Origin: Flavobacterium sp. CF108
GTDB taxonomy: Bacteria; Bacteroidota; Bacteroidia; Flavobacteriales; Flavobacteriaceae
NCBI RefSeq assembly: GCF_900129795.1
Contig: NZ_FQWW01000005.1
Location: 1-64,000 of the forward strand
Length of the DNA stretch: 64,000 nt
Direction: 5' to 3'
In this document: piece after piece, positions 60,184 through 64,000 of the stretch
Numbering within the stretch: the first letter of the stretch is position 1
Layout of the letters: each line of letters begins with the position of its first letter
Made by a program: the position numbers and the translations under genes
Notes under the pieces: model-generated
The model's database searches: none
What the model was told of the DNA's origin: nothing
The model's input: only the letters and a program-made list of their open reading frames with translations

Positions 60184-60248
60184 TAAGGAGTCTCACAAAA
60201 GAATTAACTGTTGGAGTAGGTCCAAACGGTTTTTACTTTAATAATTAA
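60184..60248 (+). pseudogene. Fossil copy of the btuG-like 3' end
   Basis: AAAGAATTAACTGTTGGAGT and following bases encode SLTKELTVGVGPNGFYFNN-stop. The intact gene ends LQKELTVGVAPNGFYFN-stop at 59143. Nucleotide identity is high over about 60 nt. The bases after the stop of the intervening lipoprotein gene (TTCACAATAAGAAAAA) also echo those after the btuG-like stop (TTCACTAAAAGAAAAA). No other part of the gene remains. Confidence 0.85.
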
Positions 60249-60282
60249 TTTATTTTTGAATTAGTTTTTATTTGTTTTTGGC

Positions 60283-60318
60283 AAAAAAAAGGCTTTCATT
60301 TCTGAAAGCCTTTTTTTT
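60283..60318. terminator. Bidirectional terminator
   Basis: AAAAAAAAGGCTTTC / GAAAGCCTTTTTTTT hairpin between the btuG fossil and the convergent S41 peptidase gene. Confidence 0.87.
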
Positions 60319-60358
60319 ATTTCTGTCTATTATATTTTTAAAACCCTTTTAGATCATT

Positions 60359-61795
60359 TTACAAATACATTTCATTTCGTAATCCATTGATTTTTTTAGA
60401 ATCGCTTATATATGGTAAAACTGCGTTATGATCTGTTTGGATTTTCTTAGCAGCAGAACCTGTAATTTTAGAGATTGCCAAATTCAGCAATGGCTCAGAA
60501 GGATCGCCTAAAACACCATAATTATTAATATACTCATACTGAACATACGTTGGAACCAAACCTCCTGTATAATCTCCAAAATCTGCAGCATTAGAAATTT
60601 TAAATACTAAAGGCTGCATCGCATATTTATGATTTGGGTTTACATTTATTTTATCAAAACTTTTTGAATCATATAGAGTTATAGATCCAACATTTTTACC
60701 AATAGTGGTTTCGCCAATTTGAACAACGTTGATGTATGGTTTTAATCCATTTATAACCAATTCACTTGCAGATGCCGTATTTGAAGTTGTCAAAACATAA
60801 ACCGTGGCCATATTTAAACTATTTACAGAATTACCGCCAAAATTAGTAACAAATCTTTCATTAAACTCCTCTAATCTTTCGGCGCTCAAACCAGCCATTA
60901 GTTTAAAATTATATTGTCTTTTCGAAAATATTTCGCCGTCAAACTGTCCCGTAATCATACTTGCTAAACGTGTTGCAGTACGTACAGAACCTCCTCCGTT
61001 ATATCTTAAATCTAAAATAAAATCTGTAACACCCTGCCCTTTTAATTCTCCAAATGCTTCATTTAATTGACCATCATACTCCTGATAAAAACCGTTATAC
61101 ATTAAATAACCTATTTTATGACTGCCTGAAGTAATTACTTTATTAATTAAAATTGGATTTTCTTCTAAAGTTGTTTTAGTTAAAGAAAGTGATTTTCCAT
61201 TCAAAACAAAAGAAGAGCCATTAGAGCTGGCAAAATTTAAAGTATAAGTATCAGGCCCTAATAATAACGACTGGTAATTTGAAACGGTTAATTTAGTTCC
61301 GTTTACAGCTGTAAATAAATCCCCTCTTTTGATATCTTTACCAGAAGCATCAGAACCTGGAATAATATAACGAACATAACCTACTAAATCATTAGATCCT
61401 TCGGCAACTCTGGTCAGTTTAAAATCAACACCATTATTTTTAGTGATCCCATTAAGTTCTTGTTCTAAAACGGTATAATCTTCTACAATCCAGCTGAAAC
61501 GATCAATAGCATTACTGGGATATTTACTTACCGGTTTATTTAATAAATCCTGAAATAAGTCTTCAGGAGCCGAATATCCGGCTAAAAAAGAATTTAATTC
61601 ACTTTTTGTACCAAAACGATCATCGGCTAAATTAGGCACATCTGCCTGCCATAAATAGTACGTATTTAATCCTCTCCAAACAAAATCGTTTACCTGTAAC
61701 TCCGCAGGAGCTCTAACATCATCCTCATCTTCACAAGATTGCAGGGCAAATGTTAATACAAATAAAAATAGTATTGACTTTAAAATTGGTTTCAT
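60359..61795 (-). CDS. S41-family (C-terminal processing) peptidase lipoprotein
   Basis: A 478-residue lipoprotein (lipobox LQSCEDEDD, Cys21, acidic export-like tail). A PDZ-like region spans about 135-215 (YIIPGSDASGKDIKRGDLFTAVNGTKL) and the S41 core about 215-420 (FILDLRYNGGGSVRTATRLASMI; VYVLTTSNTASASELVINGL with the catalytic Ser; VGSITLYDS). It probably cleaves exported proteins at the cell surface or in the periplasm. It stands alone, divergent from the following sigma gene. Confidence 0.9.
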   Translation of the reverse strand: MKPILKSILFLFVLTFALQSCEDEDDVRAPAELQVNDFVWRGLNTYYLWQADVPNLADDRFGTKSELNSFLAGYSAPEDLFQDLLNKPVSKYPSNAIDRFSWIVEDYTVLEQELNGITKNNGVDFKLTRVAEGSNDLVGYVRYIIPGSDASGKDIKRGDLFTAVNGTKLTVSNYQSLLLGPDTYTLNFASSNGSSFVLNGKSLSLTKTTLEENPILINKVITSGSHKIGYLMYNGFYQEYDGQLNEAFGELKGQGVTDFILDLRYNGGGSVRTATRLASMITGQFDGEIFSKRQYNFKLMAGLSAERLEEFNERFVTNFGGNSVNSLNMATVYVLTTSNTASASELVINGLKPYINVVQIGETTIGKNVGSITLYDSKSFDKINVNPNHKYAMQPLVFKISNAADFGDYTGGLVPTYVQYEYINNYGVLGDPSEPLLNLAISKITGSAAKKIQTDHNAVLPYISDSKKINGLRNEMYL

Positions 61796-61956
61796 AGAAA
61801 TTAGGTTTCGGTGTATTGGTATTCTATTAACGTAAAAATACTACCTTTAGTTTTAAGTAGTATTCTTTTTACCTAAAAAAATTTTACATTATTCCTGTAA
61901 CAAAAATAATTGTGGCTCGTCTTGACTATATAAGCTAACGAATAACCTTTTAATTT

Positions 61957-62466
61957 ATGAACCAGAATGTGTTTATAGAATTAGTTAATCCTTTTAAAGA
62001 CAAAGTTTTTCGTCTGGCAAAACGATTGCTTACCAGTACCGAAGAAGCCGAAGATGCTACTCAGGAAGTAATGGTAAAATTATGGAATAAAAAAGAGAAT
62101 CTGGACACTTACAATAATGTTGAAGCACTGGCGATGACGATGACAAAAAATTATTGTTTAGATCAGTTAAAATCTAAAAGAGCCGGAAACCTCCAGATTG
62201 TGCATAATAATTTTACAGATCGTGAGCCGCAGTTAGACCGGAAATTAGAGGATGCTGATAGTTTAGAATGGGTTGGAAAAATTATAAATCAGCTGCCGGA
62301 ACAGCTTCAAATATTAATTCAGTTACGGGATGTTGAACAATATGAATTTGAAGAAATTGCAAAAATCGTTAACATGAACGAAACAGCAATTCGGGTAGCG
62401 CTTTCGAGAGCGAGAAAAAAAATAAGAGAATCAATGGTAAATGCACACAGTTATGGAATTAGATAA
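61957..62466 (+). CDS. ECF RNA polymerase sigma factor
   Basis: A 169-residue sigma-70 factor. Region 2 spans about 10-75 (FKDKVFRLAKRLLTSTEEAEDATQEVMVKLW; EALAMTMTKNYCLDQLKSKR) and region 4 about 105-160 (LPEQLQILIQLRDVEQYEFEEIAKIVNMNETAIRVALSRARKKI). It is the first gene of a four-gene operon. Its 3' end overlaps the next gene by 14 nt. The 161-bp upstream spacer is shared with the divergent S41 gene and has no clear TTTG/TAnnTTTG pair. Confidence 0.93.
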   Translation: MNQNVFIELVNPFKDKVFRLAKRLLTSTEEAEDATQEVMVKLWNKKENLDTYNNVEALAMTMTKNYCLDQLKSKRAGNLQIVHNNFTDREPQLDRKLEDADSLEWVGKIINQLPEQLQILIQLRDVEQYEFEEIAKIVNMNETAIRVALSRARKKIRESMVNAHSYGIR

Positions 62467-62908
62467 AATAGAAAATATATTAGAAAAATACTTTCAGGGA
62501 GAAACCTCTATTGCCGAAGAAAATCAATTAAAAGAATATTTTTCTTCATCAAATGTTGCGCAGCATTTGGAGCAGTACAAACCAATTTTTGGTTATTTCT
62601 CTCAGGTAAAACAACAAAAATCAACGCAGGAGATCCCACTAAAAACTAATAAACGAAAAGTGGCGTGGTTATCGATTGCAGCTTCGGTTGTTGTTTTACT
62701 AGGAATTGGAACCTATTATTTTGCAGGCGAAAAAACAACTCCGGTTGTCGCGCAGTCAGAATTAGGAACCTACGACGATCCTGAAGAAGCCCTTGCAGCA
62801 ACGCAAAAAGCTTTGGCTCTATTGTCAAACAATGTTAATGTAGGTATTGAAAGTGTACAATACATTGGCGAATATGAACAATCAAAAAACAAAATTTTTA
62901 AACAGTAA
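62453..62908 (+). CDS. Single-TM protein, probable anti-sigma factor
   Basis: A 151-residue protein. The cytoplasmic N-terminus (MELDKIENILEKYFQGETSIAEENQLKEYF) resembles the zinc-free anti-sigma domains next to Bacteroidota ECF factors. One transmembrane helix (about 69-90, VAWLSIAASVVVLLGIGTYYFAG) and a short periplasmic tail follow. I use ATG 62453; a start at 62441 adds four residues. The overlap with the sigma gene supports a sigma/anti-sigma pair that senses an envelope signal. Confidence 0.75.
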   Translation: MELDKIENILEKYFQGETSIAEENQLKEYFSSSNVAQHLEQYKPIFGYFSQVKQQKSTQEIPLKTNKRKVAWLSIAASVVVLLGIGTYYFAGEKTTPVVAQSELGTYDDPEEALAATQKALALLSNNVNVGIESVQYIGEYEQSKNKIFKQ

Positions 62909-62925
62909 TTAAACACAAAAATAAA

Positions 62926-63453
62926 ATGAAAAATTTCATCATAACACTAGTTTTCGCATTCGTTACACAAGCTTTTTATGCTCAAAGTGCCTTTGACAAA
63001 TATGACGGTCAGGACGATGTAACATCAGTAATTGTAAACAAAAAAATGTTTGATTTAATGAGTAAAGTAAAAGTTGATGCTTCTGACAAAGAAACACAGC
63101 AATACATTAATCTGATTAAAAAATTAGACTACTTAAAAGTGTTTACAACAAAGAACCCTAAAATCGAAGCAGACATGAAAGCTTCTGCCGACAAATATGT
63201 AAAATCTGCCGGTTTAGAAGAATTAATGCGAGTAAATGACAGCGGAAGAAACGTAAAAATATTAGTAAAATCTGGCGCTACAGATACGCAGGTAAAAGAA
63301 TTACTAATGTTTATTGACGGTGCAAAAAGCGAAGAATCTGTTTTGTTATCACTTACAGGTAATTTCGATTTAAATGAAATCTCAGTGCTTACAGACAAAA
63401 TGCAGCTTCCTGGTGGAACTGATTTGAAAAAAGCTTCTAAAGGCAAAAAATAA
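62926..63453 (+). CDS. DUF4252 exported protein
   Basis: A 175-residue protein with signal peptide MKNFIITLVFAFVTQAFYAQ and a DUF4252 domain (FDKYDGQDDVTSVIVNKKMFDLMSKV; LDYLKVFTTKNPKIEADMKASADKYV; LEELMRVNDSGRNVKILVKSG). The function of this Bacteroidota family is unknown. It follows the anti-sigma gene by 17 nt and is followed by a second DUF4252 gene after 2 nt, so it is likely a direct target or signal component of the sigma system. Confidence 0.88.
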   Translation: MKNFIITLVFAFVTQAFYAQSAFDKYDGQDDVTSVIVNKKMFDLMSKVKVDASDKETQQYINLIKKLDYLKVFTTKNPKIEADMKASADKYVKSAGLEELMRVNDSGRNVKILVKSGATDTQVKELLMFIDGAKSEESVLLSLTGNFDLNEISVLTDKMQLPGGTDLKKASKGKK

Positions 63454-63455
63454 TT

Positions 63456-63992
63456 ATGAAAATCAGCGTTTTTACCACAGCCATTTTAGCATTACTAACT
63501 TTTGTAAGTTGTAATTCTGAGCCTTCACTGCAAAAGTATTTTGTCGAAAACACAGATAAAAAAGACTTTATTGCACTCGATGTTTCGTCTACTATTTTAA
63601 ACCTCGACAATACTAAATTGTCTGCAGAGCAAAAAGAAGCGATAAATTCATTCGACAAAATGAACATATTAGCCTTTAAAGCAAATGATAAAAATCAGGT
63701 GCAATTTGAAGCAGAACGAAATAAAGTTAAGGCAATATTAAAAGACCCAAAATATCAGGAATTAATGAAAGTTGGTTCCGGTAAAGACGGTGCATCAATT
63801 AGTTATGTCGGCTCTGATGAAAACATCAAAGAATTCATAGTTTTTGCAAACCGAAAAGAAAATGGTTTTGCCGTGGTTCGCGTTTTAGGAAACAATATGA
63901 ACCCAAATAACATTATGACGTTAATGTCTGTTTTGAAAGAATCAAAAATAGATATGGAACAATTGAAACCTTTACAGCAGTTGGTTAAATAA
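63456..63992 (+). CDS. DUF4252 lipoprotein
   Basis: A 178-residue lipoprotein (LLTFVSCNSEPS, Cys20) and paralog of the previous gene (LQKYFVENTDKKDFIALDVSSTIL; MNILAFKANDKNQVQFEAERNKVKAIL; YQELMKVGSGKDGASISYVGSDENIKEFIVFA). Both share the pattern of an acidic start, a central VK/KA-rich helix and an ELM-V motif. It ends 8 nt before the window edge; the operon may continue. Confidence 0.87.
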   Translation: MKISVFTTAILALLTFVSCNSEPSLQKYFVENTDKKDFIALDVSSTILNLDNTKLSAEQKEAINSFDKMNILAFKANDKNQVQFEAERNKVKAILKDPKYQELMKVGSGKDGASISYVGSDENIKEFIVFANRKENGFAVVRVLGNNMNPNNIMTLMSVLKESKIDMEQLKPLQQLVK

Positions 63993-64000
63993 AACATCTT

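Overview
The window looks like the chromosome of a Flavobacterium-type member of the Bacteroidota (F. johnsoniae-like). It is AT-rich, and promoters match the Bacteroidota pattern TTTG-N(about 20)-TAnnTTTG. There is little sign of Shine-Dalgarno sequences. Two large secreted proteins carry type IX secretion (T9SS) type A C-terminal sorting domains, many lipoproteins have acidic residues after the lipid-attached Cys, transketolase is split, and there are carotenoid genes, a TPR/LytTR two-component pair and DUF4252 genes. Gene calls rest on reading the translations; no database search was run.

Layout. 0.3-5 kb: split transketolase, an FKBP lipoprotein, an S4 RNA-binding protein, a phosphoribosyltransferase and shikimate kinase. 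5.2-5.5 kb: two identical tRNA-Lys and one tRNA-Leu. 5.8-11.2 kb: an acyltransferase and a 1421-residue glycoside hydrolase chimera with no signal peptide. 11.7-13.6 kb: a three-gene HxlR/NIPSNAP cassette bounded by two copies of a T9SS gene 3' end. 13.5-19.4 kb: histidine kinase, LytTR regulator and a leucine-rich-repeat surface protein, probably one operon. 19.7-24 kb: C1 peptidase lipoprotein, methyltransferase-like protein, TPR protein and a Kir-type channel.

24-33.6 kb is a light-response cluster. A MerR regulator with the cobalamin-binding motifs of CarH/LitR (W-x9-EH and E-x-H-x-x-G) is followed by crtI, crtB, crtZ, an SRPBCC protein, photolyase, an AarF kinase with a TetR regulator, a TIGR01777 epimerase and YceI. 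Three inverted repeats with identical geometry (TGTTTA-N18-TAAAC) lie before the regulator, before crtI and between tetR and the TIGR01777 gene; they are good candidate operators. 34-47.5 kb holds housekeeping genes, an ECF sigma factor next to a possibly envelope-spanning beta-barrel protein, mepB, a secreted nuclease, rluE and trmL.

47.6-59.1 kb is a corrinoid uptake and remodelling locus: an ABC importer (btuD, btuC, btuF), a Cys-rich CWC/DUF5522 protein, cobU, a bluB-cobT fusion, cobS, cobC, a cobalamin riboswitch, a BtuB-type TonB receptor and a BtuG-like surface propeller. Together they could capture incomplete corrinoids, make DMB and attach the lower ligand. The product could feed the B12-type photoregulator at 24 kb. 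The locus is interrupted by an IS200/RAYT-like HUH transposase whose 3' end merges into two tandem 214-bp palindromic units, a REPtron-like arrangement. 59.2-64 kb: a lipoprotein followed by a fossil copy of the btuG 3' end, an S41 peptidase, and an ECF sigma operon with two DUF4252 genes.

Two themes run through the window. Intergenic DNA is full of palindromic repeat families. In three places an accessory gene or cassette sits between duplicated copies of a neighbour's 3' end or terminator.
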